Assembly: GCA_028554755.1 (NCBI GenBank)
Contig: JAPTOF010000006.1
Coordinates: 9,418,501-9,482,500, forward strand
DNA length: 64,000 nt
Reading direction: 5' to 3'
From: Cordia subcordata
Taxonomy: Eukaryota > Streptophyta > Magnoliopsida > Boraginales > Cordiaceae
The notes beneath the pieces were generated by a model, which worked only from the letters and a program-made list of their open reading frames with translations, made no database searches and was not told the DNA's origin. This document shows, one piece after another, positions 39,725-51,011 of this stretch. Positions within the stretch are counted from its first letter, which is position 1. Every line of letters begins with the position of its first letter. Both the position numbers and the translations under genes were made by a program.

Positions 39725-40100
39725 GACTATTTGTTCAGTATTTATAAGCTATTTGTCCAGTAAAATCCACAAAAACATCTATACATAAAAACAGTTACAG
39801 ATGTTTGTTTAGTATTCATAAGTTGTTTATTCAGTAAAATCCACAGAAACATTTATACATAAAAATAGTCATATTTGTTTATTCAGAATAAAAAGATTAT
39901 TTATTCAGTATTCATAAGATGTTTGTTCAGTAAAATCTACAAATCATTACAATATCTGTTGACAAGTGTAAAATTGACAAATATATATACACAAAAACAG
40001 TCACAGATTTTTGTTCAGAATAAAAAAACTATTTATTTAGTATTCATAAGCTGTTTGTTCAATAAAATTCACAGACTATCTTTAAGTTGTTTGTTCAGTA
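39725..40100. repeat. Degenerate minisatellite, about 90-bp unit
   Basis: Repeated modules combine TTGTTCAGTATTCATAAG, TTCAGTAAAATCCACA and CATTTATACATAAAAA, recurring four to five times with drift. The array is followed by a short hairpin, AGGTGCAC-ATTGTACT-GTGCACCT, at about 40114-40137. This may be the tail of a transposon, but I could not define its ends. Confidence 0.6.
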
Positions 40101-40392
40101 CATTTGTAATCGCAGGTGCACATTGTACTGTGCACCTACAGGTGCATGATATAATTTTCTAACTAATTTATATGAGTATAATAAACAACATAATTCGGGT
40201 GCATGGTATAAGTTCCCAACTAATTTATATGAGTAGAATAAGCAACATAATTTGCAAATTAAAAATTTCTACATACCAAATATAATTTTTTGGCATAAAA
40301 ATGAAATATTATAAACCACAGAAGATGCCAAAAAAAAAAAAGAAAAAGAAGGAAAAGAAAAGCTAGCCAGCTGGCAATTGCCCATAGACAGC

Positions 40393-40393
40393 A

Positions 40394-40437
<44 letters not shown>
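40393..40437. repeat. (TA)n microsatellite
   Basis: A run of about 45 bases of alternating T and A with a single C interruption. Similar runs occur at 50113-50146, 50634-50661 and 59585-59626. Confidence 0.9.
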
Positions 40438-40439
<2 letters not shown>

Positions 40440-40909
40440 ACTATATGTATATGTCACGTTAAGATGCCAAGAGTGGTGCTTGCAAGTTGTATAATATAAA
40501 AAACTCTTCTTTCTCTCCTTTTAGGTACAATATATTATTTTATATTGTCTATATACAAATATAATATTATATAAAAAGGGAAAGAAAATATCTAACCTTT
40601 TTAGTGGTGGTGCCGGTGAGATGATGAAGCGGAGAAGGGTTTTTATTTTTTTGATTGGATTGAAGGGACATGGATGAAGGGCTGTTTAGTCTTTTTAATT
40701 TATCTTCGACATTCCCATACCTCATAAAAATTGAATTCCCACCCCATAGATAAGAATGAAAAATTGAAAAAATCATAAAAATATTACATTCTCGGTAATA
40801 CAACATTTTTAAAAATAAATTTTTACTGTCGAACCAAATATAGGAATATCACGTTCCTAAATTCAATTTCTTAGGAATCTTGTATGATTCCATGAACCAA
40901 GTGCTCATA

Positions 40910-41136
40910 GAGCCCGTTTGAATTGGTTTTTTTTAAAAGCATTTTTTTTAATAACTTCTGAAAAACGATTTTTTTTTAGAAGTTGAAAATTCTGACTTAT
41001 AAAAAAAGCTGTATTTGAGCTTTTTCCGAGTTTCAGCTTTTTTAGAAGCCAAATTAAACAGTTATTGTAAATTTAATATAACTTTTTCAAAAAAAAAAAG
41101 TATTTTTTCTTTAAAAAAAACCAATTCAAATAGGCC
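40910..41136. mobile_element. Tourist-like MITE copy
   Basis: The left end reads GAGCCCGTTTGAATTGG and the right end, reverse complemented, GGCCTATTTGAATTGG. The interior matches the copies at 4668 and 17556 (for example TTTCAGCTTTTTTAGAAGCC, shared with the 4668 copy). ATA occurs on both sides (40907-40909 and 41137-41139), a possible 3-bp duplication, though not the usual TWA. Confidence 0.6.
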
Positions 41137-41144
41137 ATATTCTT

Positions 41145-41485
41145 CTACCAAAAGGGACTATAGATTTCATTGAGTCTAAGTTAAAAGCCTTCCTTTGGTG
41201 GGACACCGGGCTGAAGATTGCATGGAAATATATTTGCTTACTTTTTTCTGGAGGTGAATTGGCATTGGAAGAAGTCAAGATATCAACAAAGCATCAATGT
41301 TAAAATCTTTTGGTGCACATATACTTGCAAAGATACACTTTGAACCAAATACGTCTTGGTTTCACCCCCTTCAACTGCACCTGACTGCATTTGGTGGAAA
41401 ACCAAATAGAAATAGAAACTTTACTTTTAAAAGTGCTTGGGAGCTTACAAAAAGAAAGAAATCAATTCATACGAACCCAAATATA
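41145..41485 (+). pseudogene. LINE reverse-transcriptase remnant
   Basis: The + strand conceptually reads ILLPKGTIDFIESKLKAFLW and then, after degradation, KSFGAHILAKI and FTFKSAWELTKRK. These match the order of motifs in the C-terminal RT region of plant L1-like LINEs (LPKG...I.....FLW; the SVKSAW-like motif before the zinc-binding domain). Stops and frameshifts break it and no intact ORF remains. Confidence 0.55.
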
Positions 41486-43230
41486 ATAATTTTAAATGAA
41501 TTTTAATGTGATCATAATTATTTGGGATTTTATTAATTAAGTGCCAAGAGATAACAAGGAGGTAGAAAAAGCAAGCACAACATAAACGAACCAATAAAAA
41601 GAAAATATATGATAGTGAAAAAATGCAGTATGATTAGCTTTCAATTTAATCAATTATTCAATTTTAGAAAGTTATAAAAAATTGCAGTATGATTAGCTTT
41701 CAATTTAATCAACGATTCAATATAGAAACTGCATGATAACTGAAAACAAAACTAGAGAACTAACCTCTCATAGCGAAAGAAATTAGAATTATTGCCAGCG
41801 GTCGTTGATCAACTTACAAGAAGAAAATCGTTGTTTTTACAACACTAAATACCTAGGTTCTAAAATATTAGAGAGGAGAATTTTTCTTCCTAAGATTATA
41901 TTTTGAAGAACGCACAAGGAAAAATATATAGACGTGGAATTCTTTTTTTGCAAAGCATCTAGTTTTTATGCGTACGTTTTTATTTTATTTTATTTTTAAG
42001 TGCTGAGGAGCAATTTTATTTTAATTAAGATAATTGTTAGAGTCAATTTTCTTAGTAACTGCTATACTTTATTCATATTTTATTTGGGCCGGATCAACCC
42101 AATCATGAGCGCTCACCCATATTCATATTCTTACAATAACCAATAAAGAAAGTCTGATACTCTCCTCAGTCACAGCTGCTATGTCTATAAAAGACAAATG
42201 ATAAGCATTGTTCGGGACATCGACATCAAGTGCTTCAGTGATTGATGTTCGTGTTATGAAATTCAACTTATATTAGTGTTTAATGGTTCTAAAACAACCA
42301 TTATCGTGACCAACAACAAAATAGTCATTATGTAACATCCATTCTCAGGTAAATTGTTGGTTTGAACCTCCCTATAGACTTCATTTTCTCTAGAAGACGG
42401 TGAATTATTACAAACTTTTTTTTCGCTGGGCAGGTGTAATTTTCATTAAATCACCAGATATATAAAAAGGGGATACCCCTTTACTTTATTGATTTTTCTA
42501 GACGTTCCAACCCCATAATAGCCAAATTCAAAAGAGATTTCTTGAATTTCTTAAACATATAAAGAATATTGTTAAAGATTTATTCTTGTGAAAAGACAGA
42601 GTCATTGTAGATCCTTTGATTTCTTTCCGCACATGAAAAATAAAAGCAGCCAGGAAGTTGTGAGCAACAAGACTTTGCAGAGAATTTGTTCTCGAAATGG
42701 CAGTGAACCATTCCTCGTATAATCCACCCATGTTTCCAGATTCTACCGTGAATGAGCATCCAAAAAATAAGTGTTCTTCATCCTCAATCTTGAATATTAT
42801 TGAAGTAGGAATCATCATATCTCGTGTAGAAACTTAATATTGAGACTATTAACGTAGATCAATTTAAATCCCAATCTCTGAATAAAAAAGGTTCACAAAA
42901 TAAAACACATACTTTTTGCAATAAATATCTGATTGACTTTTAAAAAAAATTAAAACTCTGAAATAAAAGAGAAAAAAGAACCTCAAGTTCAATTTTTTTC
43001 AAAAGTCAAAAATTTTAACTCGAAAAAAATATTTCTAACAAAATCAATTCATACAAACCGAATTATTATAATATTAAATAAATTTAATGTGGTCATAATT
43101 TGTTAGGGTTAAAGTAGCATGAGAAAATAAAGAGGTTGAAAAGCAAGCACAACACAAATAAACCAATAAAAAGAAAATACGATAGTTAAAAAAAATACAA
43201 TATGATTAGGTTTCAATTTAATTAATGATT
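41456..43230. repeat. Pair of direct repeats about 1.6 kb apart
   Basis: The block at about 41456-41670 (TCAATTCATACGAACC, AAAAGCAAGCACAACA, ATAAAAAGAAAATA, CAGTATGATTAG) recurs at about 43040-43230 with substitutions. Between them lies a LINE fragment. A 64-bp duplicate of the GCAGTATGATTAGC module also sits at about 41624-41740. The two blocks could be the remains of LTRs, but no primer site was found. Confidence 0.5.
42420..42818 (-). pseudogene. LINE-type zinc-binding reverse-transcriptase (zf-RVT) remnant
   Basis: On the minus strand the open frame contains EDEEHLFFGCSF, like the ESHLFF.C.F segment of the zf-RVT domain that ends plant LINE ORF2 proteins, followed by FLAAFIFHVRKEI (compare the family's AA.IYHIWRERN). 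It has no start and no upstream RT on this strand, so it is an isolated 3' fragment. It points opposite to the LINE remnant at 41145. Confidence 0.6.
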
Positions 43231-44357
43231 GTAAAATAATAGTATGCTGTTTTTCAAAGCCTAATCTAAGTCTATATTAGTACTTATCTCATGGCTGATT
43301 GTGTTATTTGTATTGGATTAAAATTGAGTATGTTTTTATGTATGTGAAATTTATCAAGCTTTACATGTAAAATTTATTTCTGTCAACTTGAACAGAACAT
43401 ACCAAAAAAAAAAAAAAAAAAAAAACCTTGAACAGACCAAAATGTTTCCCAGGAAATTGAAGATTGGTGTGCTTGAACCTTTCTTTAGAGTCGTGTTCAA
43501 ACTCATATAACGCAGGCGAGTCGGATTCTCCATACAAGCTACTTTTTAGTTTGATTAAACCTAATTCCTTTCGAAAATTAGAGATTTAATTTCCCCAAAG
43601 TATTCTCTTCGAAAATTATTGAAAAAACATTTCTAAGAAAATTAATTAAAACCAATCCTAAATTTGTACTGGAAAGTGGAATGTCTGATTCTAGCCCTCA
43701 TAACCCAATTTGGACTTTGCGTTGGGCCTTATGGTTGGTATAATTGATGTTTTTCGAAAACTCTATTTTAAGTCTTTTAGAATTCAATTTTATTTATAAT
43801 CAAATATCCTATGCACCTCACAGGCTCCTATGGGTATCATATGTGCTAGTTAGCTCTTCTCAATCTTAAATGTTACGTTTCTTGCATAGTACCACATTAT
43901 TTATTTTTTTATATTTATGTCAATTTTCATAAATTATTATTTTTGTAACTAAAACTGGCTTGTCAATTATGCATCTTAGGAGTAAAAATGAGATAAGGAA
44001 TATATCCCTTCTCCTTTGAACATTTTTTTATTAATAAAATGCGAGAAAAAATCTCTTCCCTTTTCTAAAAAAAACCCTATGCACATTTTTTTGTTTTTGC
44101 AAAACTAACTTTTTTTTTTTTTTTCCCTCTGCTGAATCCCAATGCGAAACTTGACTCAAAGTACAGCACCGCCCAAATTTCGGTTCATGACGTGCCTAAT
44201 GAAACACTTGTCCCTAATGTAGTGTTAAGGTGTCTTCCAATTTGTCACCCACGTGTCTGCACCTCCGATTCTGAGGCTGCAGGCAGAATCACACACGCCA
44301 TTATTTTGACTTAAAAAAAACAATTATGTATTCATATTGTTATAATATTTTCAATAA
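42840..44357. other. Intergenic AT-rich DNA
   Basis: Apart from the second direct-repeat block (43040-43230) and a run of about 22 A residues near 43404, nothing is recognisable. There are poly-T stretches and no supported ORF. Confidence 0.4.
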
Positions 44358-44549
44358 TATTTAAAATTATAATAAATCCAGAATTTCTAATTGGTTCTCA
44401 ATTGTATAAAAACTATCATTCTAATTTTTATTATTTTAAAAGTAATTCATTTATATTTAAAATTATAATAAATCCAGAATTTCTAATTGGTTCTCAATTG
44501 TATTAAAAATATCATTCTAATTTTTATTATTTTAAAACTATTTCATTTA
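44358..44549. repeat. 96-bp tandem duplication
   Basis: Two nearly identical units begin TATTTAAAATTATAATAAAT at 44358 and 44454, sharing CCAGAATTTCTAATTGG and TCAATTGTAT. The low divergence suggests a recent duplication. Confidence 0.85.
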
Positions 44550-45729
44550 ATTCTCATCTCTATAGTTCAAAAATTACTTATCTAGTCCCTAATACTTATA
44601 ATTAAAACGAATCATCTTGATTTGTATTTCAGTATTCAAACATAACCATATAACTAACACAAACAATTCATGAAATTAACACATTTTATAAATTCTAAGA
44701 ATCAATGGATCATTTTTAAAATAATAGGAATTAAATTAATACTCTAAATAAATTATTTTTAAAATAATAAAGATTAACATAATACCTTTTATAATAAATA
44801 GCTCCTTATGTAATAATTTATGATCATTAAATTATCTTTGTATTTTTCAAAAAGCATTGAGAGGACATTTTCCTTGCACGAAAGGAGTAGAAAGGACGCA
44901 ACTCCAATGTACAAGTAATGATTCTTGAGCATGCTCGCCAAAGATTTCTAGTCTTGGTTTGATGACGTCCACTGTTGGGAAAAAGAAAAAAGACAAATTC
45001 AAGCAATTGATATGATATATGGAACCTTCAATTAGCTAGAGCAAGCAAAATGTCACTTTCAATGGCCTCACTTCTTCTCTGATCTTCTACTTCATTTTGA
45101 ATTTTTTTCTTGTCCAAGCTTCATTATAAGAGGAACACATGCAACTTGCTGCTTAGTCAAAAACAAAGGTACTTTCATTCTCAATTTTCTATGGACAGGT
45201 TTTACTGAGTGATTACATGTTACAGAGGGATTTATTATGAATAATTATTATTTTTTAGCAAATTTTGATGAAAGTAATTTCGTTTACTGGATTATATTTG
45301 AAGATCAAATAATAATCTCATTAATTTATTGTTGTTGTTACATGTAATATGTGTCTTAAACCCAATTAGTATGAAATGAGGTGGTCAAAGTTCACGTAGG
45401 ATCTTACCAATGACTTAGTGGTGTATGTCTTTCACCTTTAGTGTGTGAGTAATCTAGGATCAATTCTCGCTAATTGCATGTAATCGGCCTTTAGTCTTTT
45501 TTAAAGTTCAAATGGTTCACGTAGGATATTGCACTTATGTACTCACACATGTTTTGAAGTTCAATCTATCAATACCCTTGATGTTTGCGCTCTTAGAAAA
45601 TGTGGCATTTAAAATTGATATTCAACATGCATATATAGCGAAAGATTTATTCGTGGGAGTGTTATAGTTCCAGTTATCCTAAGAATGGAACTATGAAAGA
45701 GTGAATTAGGGTCGTCCTTTAAAAGTATA

Positions 45730-46763
45730 GGGTTTTTTGGTAACGGACCCCCTGTATTATAATGAAACTACGGTGTTGGTCCTTGTGTTCCAAAACTCCT
45801 TATTTATCCCTTTGTATTTTTTCTCAACTTGCATGAATACCTCTTCCATCAAAATTTCCGTCCATTTTAATGGAAAGTATGCTACACGTTCCAAAAATAA
45901 GAGTGGGCTTTGTTTTTGGCCATTAATTGCACATATACCCTCTGCATTTATTTTTTTAATTGATTAATCACATTTCCAAAAAGAAAAAAAGCAAAAAAAG
46001 AGGGAATTGTGTAAAATGGTTGCTATGGTTGAGGTGTGCAAAGGATAAGCTTGGCAGGTTAAAGGAAAAAGTCATCCTAGCTAGGAAGCTAGTTTACTTA
46101 TGCTCAAAACCCAAAATTTCCCAAAAAAAAAAAAAAAAGAGGGAATTGTGTAAAATGGCAGTCATGGTTGAGGTGTGTAGGGATGAGCTTGGCAGGTTAA
46201 AGGAAAAAGTTGTCCTAGTTAGGAAGCTAGTTTACTTATGCTCAAAACCCAAAATTTCCCAAAAAAAAAAAAAGCAAAAAAAGAGCGAATTGTGTAAAAT
46301 GGCAGCCATGGTTGATGAGTGCAAGTATGAGCTTGGCAAGTTAAAGGAAAAAGTCATCTTAGCTAGGAAGTTAGTTTACTTATGCTCAAAACCCAAAAAG
46401 AAAGCTATTGCTGATGATGGGGAAGTAGAAGAAACAAAACCAGCAAAGTAAGAGTCATCATCTTCTTCAGCAGTTGTAAGGTCACAAGTGGAGGACGATG
46501 ATGAAGACGATCATTCATCTTCTTCAGCAGTTGTTTTATATACTTTTTAAAATAAAATGAGGACAAAATGGACTTTTATTAAAATATGATAATGGCAAAA
46601 TAGACATTTTATAAAATCTGTTAATAATTTAACATAAAAATGATAGTTAGGGTGTGTTTGCAAGTTGCGAAAAAATACAGGGGGATAAGTGGAGAGTTTT
46701 AGAAAAACAAGAACCAGCGACGTAATTTTATTATAACACAGGGGACCCATTAGCAAAAAACCC
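45730..46763 (+). mobile_element. Mutator-like element with about 110-bp inverted ends carrying a repeated ORF
   Basis: The left end begins GGGTTTTTTGGTAACGGACC and the right end, reverse complemented, GGGTTTTTTGCTAATGGGTC. The match extends about 110 bp (TGTATTATAATGAAACTACG against TGTGTTATAATAAAATTACG; TGTATTTTTTCTCAACTTGC against TGTATTTTTTCGCAACTTGC). The flanking 9-mers AAAAGTATA (45721-45729) and AAAAATACA (46764-46772) agree at 7 of 9 positions, as expected of an old Mutator target duplication. No transposase is present. The interior encodes the ORF at 45960-46451, so the element has the layout of a Pack-MULE, although no parent gene is recognised. Confidence 0.7.
45960..46451 (+). 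CDS. Hypothetical threefold-repeat protein inside the Mutator-like element
   Basis: A 163-codon open frame made of three tandem units of about 125 bp. Each encodes a basic helix-like core of the form ELG.LKEKV.LARKLVYLCSKPK (first copy KLGRLKEKVILARKLVYLCS), joined by lysine-rich linkers from poly-A runs. The tail is acidic (AIADDGEVEETKPAK). I do not recognise the family. The linkers KKKKK arise from A runs whose length must stay in frame, and the first unit reads slightly differently before its core (CVKWLLWLRCAKD against CKMAVMVEVCRDE), which suggests an early frameshift. Expression is doubtful. Confidence 0.35.
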   Translation: MINHISKKKKSKKRGNCVKWLLWLRCAKDKLGRLKEKVILARKLVYLCSKPKISQKKKKKRELCKMAVMVEVCRDELGRLKEKVVLVRKLVYLCSKPKISQKKKKQKKSELCKMAAMVDECKYELGKLKEKVILARKLVYLCSKPKKKAIADDGEVEETKPAK

Positions 46764-47162
46764 AAAAATACATGTATGTATGTTTGTATTTTCCGGAAAT
46801 TTTTAAACTGAAAAATAATTTAGTCCTCGCAGAGAAATCATTATCCACCCTTGTGTTTACTACTTACAATTCCTTATTTTAGGATTTTCCTGTTTCTTCA
46901 AGTTCATTATTCATTTATTTTTTACTACTACATTGAAACCAAAAGCTAAATTGCTAAAATGATTTGGATTATTTGGATTATGTTAATATAAGATATATTA
47001 TAAACTGATCAGTAGTTGTTGAGCATGTAAATAATCTATCGTCTAATTTTTTCTAGTCTTTTATCTTCAATAGAAACAAAATTGCATATGTGATGTGTAA
47101 TGATGATCACGAATGGAAGTTGCACACAGGAGTAGAAAGTCTTAGCAGCAGAGTATTGAAAA

Positions 47163-48539
47163 ATGCCAGAAGAAAAAGGTACTGATTATACAAGTTTGGG
47201 GGAATGGAGTTTCTTCAACATTGGAGAGCTTCAGCAAGGTTTTGATTACCCCGCTTGTATTCTTGATATTCTATGAGGTATCCAGGGGGGAGCTTGGCGT
47301 AGAAGACGGTGTCAGGGCAACTGGTCCTCTGTTGGCTCTTCTCGGCTTTCTGCTATTTCCATTTATATGGAACGTACTAGAGGCCTTGGTAACAGCAGAA
47401 ATAGGTACATTATTTCCAGAGAACGGAGGGTATATGGACTGGGTTACGTTGGCTTTAGGGGCTTACTGGGGGCTTATCGATAACGCCTCATATCCTGTTC
47501 TGTTTTTGGACCATATGAAGTCTGCTATCCCAGTATTAGCAGGTGGTCTTCCACGGATGATCGCAGTTTTGGCTTTGACGATAACACTCACTTACTTGAA
47601 CTATAGAGGTTTAACTATTGTGGGATGGATTGCGATATTGCTCAAGGTGTTTTCTCTGCTTCCTTTCTTAGTTGTGGTGTTGCTAGTAGTTCCTAAAATA
47701 AAGCCTTCGCGATGGTTACTTGTGGACTTAAAGGATATGGATTGGGGATTGTACTTAAATGTTCTGTTCTGGAATTTTAACTATTGGGACTCAATCAGTA
47801 CTCTAGCAGGAGAAGTTGAAGACGTTAGTGGAACACTACCTAAAGCCCTTTTTTATGCAGTAATCCTAGTTGTGTTGGCATATTTTGTTTCTCTTCTTGT
47901 TGGCACTAGAGTGATTTCAGTTACTCGAGAGTCGTGGATGGATGGCTATTTTCTGATATAGCTAAGCTTATCGAAGGCGTGTGGTTAAGAGTGTAGATCC
48001 AAGGCGTATCTGCGGTGTCAAACACGGGAATGTTTATTGCCGAAATGAGCAGTGACTCGTTTCAGCTTCTAGGAATGGCTGAACTGGGGATGCTTCCCGT
48101 GTTCTTCGGTAAGAGATCATGCTATGGCACCCCGCTCATCAGGATCATCTTCTCTGCATCAGGAGTGATTCTACTGTCATGGCTGAGTTTCCAGGAGATT
48201 GTCGACACGGAGAACTTCCTTTAGTATTTTGGGATGATCATGGAATTTATGGTCTTTGTCAAGTAGAGGATGAAGTAGCCTGCAGCACTTAGGCCTTACA
48301 AGATACCTCTGGGCACAACTGGTTCCTTCATGATGTGTATTCCTCGAACACTTTTGATCATTGTGGTATTGGCACTTGCTTCTCTTAAAGTTATGCTTAT
48401 TAGCCTCCCTGTTGTGTTTGTTGGGCTTATTTTGTAGCCTTGTCTTAAGTATATTGAGAATAGACAGTGGCTTAAGTTCTCTAGGAGTTCAAACCTTCAA
48501 GAATTCCAATCAGATTATCAACGGATTGATGAGCCTTAG
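47163..48539 (+). pseudogene. Dead LAT/PUT-type polyamine/amino-acid transporter copy
   Basis: Intact members of this family (APC superfamily; Arabidopsis RMV1/LAT1) have about 12 membrane spans and import polyamines and paraquat. Here the conserved order is clear: [111 protein letters not shown], and a C-terminal CLKYIENRQWLKFS. It is broken in many ways: a frameshift near 47225 separates the MPEEKG start from the body; about 11 codons are missing in frame between GAYWG and LIDNASYP near 47470; there is a 1-bp loss near 47952; and nonsense codons stand at 47994-47996 (for Trp), 48222-48224, two near 48265-48280 and one in the last membrane span. It has no introns, as is usual for the coding part of this family. 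Confidence 0.85.
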
Positions 48540-49080
48540 ATTAAAGAATGAAAGTTTTGATTTTGAACAACAAGTGAAATATGAAGCTTTAATATTGATG
48601 ATGTATTGTATCCTCAAAGACCAATCAAATTTTGATTGTTTTATTCTTTGTCTTTCTCTTCTTCTTCTTCTTTTTTTTTTTTTTCCTTTTTTCCCAAGGT
48701 GTCGCATCCTTTCTATCTCTTTCTTTGGGCTTCCAACAAAGCTCCTAGAATTTGATCATTGTTATCTCAAAGGAAAGAGCTTTTGGATGTTAGAAATTTT
48801 AATTTGAGTGCCTCACGGCAATGGAGGAAGCTTATTAGAATTCGTGGGCAAGTGAGGCTATGGAAGAGAACTGATGCAGGGGGAAAGGTAATCTGGTTGG
48901 GCAATTACTCGGGAATTTTCAGGATGCCTTGCTTTTCGACATGAAACGCCTACTGCTTTGCTACATTCTCATGCCTCAAAGCATTTCCGTGTGAATGCCA
49001 ACGCGGCGTATGACATCCAAACATTGCATACCTTTTCTGACTTCAATGCCTACCTCATTCCCAAAGCACAAATTTTACTG
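48540..49080. other. Intergenic, no gene seen
   Basis: A C/T-rich tract lies at about 48652-48700, followed by unassigned sequence. An open stretch at 48759-48944 has no recognisable domain. Confidence 0.35.
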
Positions 49081-49359
49081 TGCTCTCTGTAGGCGCTGTG
49101 CACTTACGGAGCATAGTGCTCCCTAAATTGTGTATTATACACGCTCTATTAAATCGATGTCGTTTGACATCGTTTACAATTAAAAAAAATAAGTAAAGTA
49201 CGTTTTAATAAGTCAAAGTAAAATCGTTAAAATTGTTGATGTAGTTTTGCGTATAGGTTCTTTGACAATTTATTTTCTAATTTCTGAACATCTATCTTCT
49301 AATCTGTGACTAAGATATCTTTTGTTAAGCGATTTTGAGCCTCTATCTTTGTTTTTAAA

Positions 49360-49960
49360 TCAGTAGTTTATGCATTTTGAACATATAAAGTGAATGTTTT
49401 GAACTAATACTGTTAATTTATCAAATATGACAGTATTTTGTGAACTACTATTGTAATATATAAAATACTATACTGATTTTGCACATGTAGTCTATGAATT
49501 TTGAACTAGTAATTTATTCATTTTGAACCAGTAGTTTATTAAGTTTGAACCAATAGTTTAGTTATTTTGAACCAATAATTTATTCATTTTCAACCATGAT
49601 TTTTATTTTATCAGGTAGCATGATATCAATTTTGAACCAAGAGTTCATTCATTTTAAACCAATAGTTTATTTAGTTTGAACCAATAATCTAGTCATTTTG
49701 AACCAGTAGTTTGTTTAGTATAAACAAGTAGTTTTTTCATTTTGAAACGTGATTTTTATTTTATCAGGTAGCATGATATTAATTTTGAGCTGGTAGTTTA
49801 TTTAGTTTGAACTAGTAATTTATTCATTTTAAACCAGTACTTTATTCATTTTGAACCATACTTTTTATTTCATCAGATGGCATGATATCGATTTTGAACC
49901 TAGTTTATTCATTTTGAACATATAGAGCAAATGTTTTGAACTTTGGTTTTTACTTTATCA
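49360..49960. repeat. Minisatellite of 20-25-bp units with higher-order pattern
   Basis: Short modules of the form TTTTGAACCAGTAGTTTATTCA repeat over 20 times with drift. A longer module, GTGATTTTTATTTTATCAGG then TAGCATGATAT, punctuates them at about 49600, 49750, 49862 and 49950, giving a higher-order period of roughly 90-150 bp. The array lies between sequences with GGCGC and GTGCAC motifs at about 49092 and 50380, which could be the ends of a transposon. Confidence 0.75.
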
Positions 49961-50111
49961 CATAGCAGAACATCGATTCTTAAGTATTTTTGTAATGTGA
50001 AAATTTAAGATATATTTTCAAAGCCATTTCACATGTTTTGTTAGTGATGTTTATCGTTTTCAGAGTGATGTTCAAACACGTACTGACGTTGAATATCAGT
50101 GTCATATAAGC

Positions 50112-50112
<1 letters not shown>

Positions 50113-50150
<38 letters not shown>

Positions 50151-50625
50151 GAATATTTTTGTATTTGCAATAGAAATTGTTACCTTTGTGCCGGTATTGT
50201 TGATTTGGATGAAGTCATCGGAGTTTTTTAGTCGTAGGAGAGGTCGTTGGTGTAAGAGTTACGAGATATAGATAGAGAAGTTTTGTGCGTGATTCAGATG
50301 CGGTGCTTCGTGTTTTTAGGAGTTTTGGGTGATCTACGTCTTATTATATAGCGCATGTATCTCAGCGCAGGAAAGTGCACGATGGTTGTTAGGCGCATAA
50401 TAATTAAGGAGTATAGTGTAGGGACTGTTCCCAAAAGGCTTTATGCATTCCCTAAAAATGCTCCCAAAACGCTTTTATAATATTTTTCCTCGGTCGAACT
50501 TTTATAATATTTCCAAAATCGTTTGCAACCTTGTAATATTTTCATAATGAAGAATTAAAATTATATATTTTTAATAAAAAAATCCTCATGCCAAAATAGA
50601 ATATTTGACAATATTTGTCATTATA

Positions 50626-50661
<36 letters not shown>
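50113..50661. other. Intergenic with two (TA)n microsatellites
   Basis: The (TA)n runs at 50113-50146 and 50634-50661 bracket sequence with no recognisable gene. Confidence 0.6.
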
Positions 50662-50665
<4 letters not shown>

Positions 50666-51011
50666 AATTTTTTAGTCTTCATACTTTTATATAAAAGTGA
50701 ATAAAAGATTTGAATTCATAAAAAATTTAATATATACTTTATAATATTATTAATTCAAGTACAATTTGTAATATATTAATTTAAATTGCAACATTTGATA
50801 TTAATATTTTTTTATTATATTTATAATTTTAATGATATTATATAAATTAATTTAAAATAAAATTTTTAAATAATTAATTAAATTTTGATAATATCAAATT
50901 AATATTGAAACTTGTGGATCTCACAGGTCACATATTTGTATATCTAATAAACATGACCTCCAGAAATATATATTTATGGATATATACACATTTTGTACGT
51001 AAATGACGAAA

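Noticed and set aside
40114..40165. Helitron 3' end (hairpin followed by CTAA)
   Set aside because: The hairpin is real, but the CTAA lies more than 20 bases beyond it rather than the usual 10-12, and no TC start was found.
45100..45180. Possible 5' UTR exon of the dead transporter, ending at a GGTACT donor
   Set aside because: The splice signals are weak, there is no coding support and the Mutator-like element lies in between. Too speculative to list.
47221..47961. 246-codon transporter ORF as a functional short gene
   Set aside because: It begins after a frameshift, lacks a membrane segment by in-frame deletion and stops before half of the family's spans. The rest of the gene follows in broken form.
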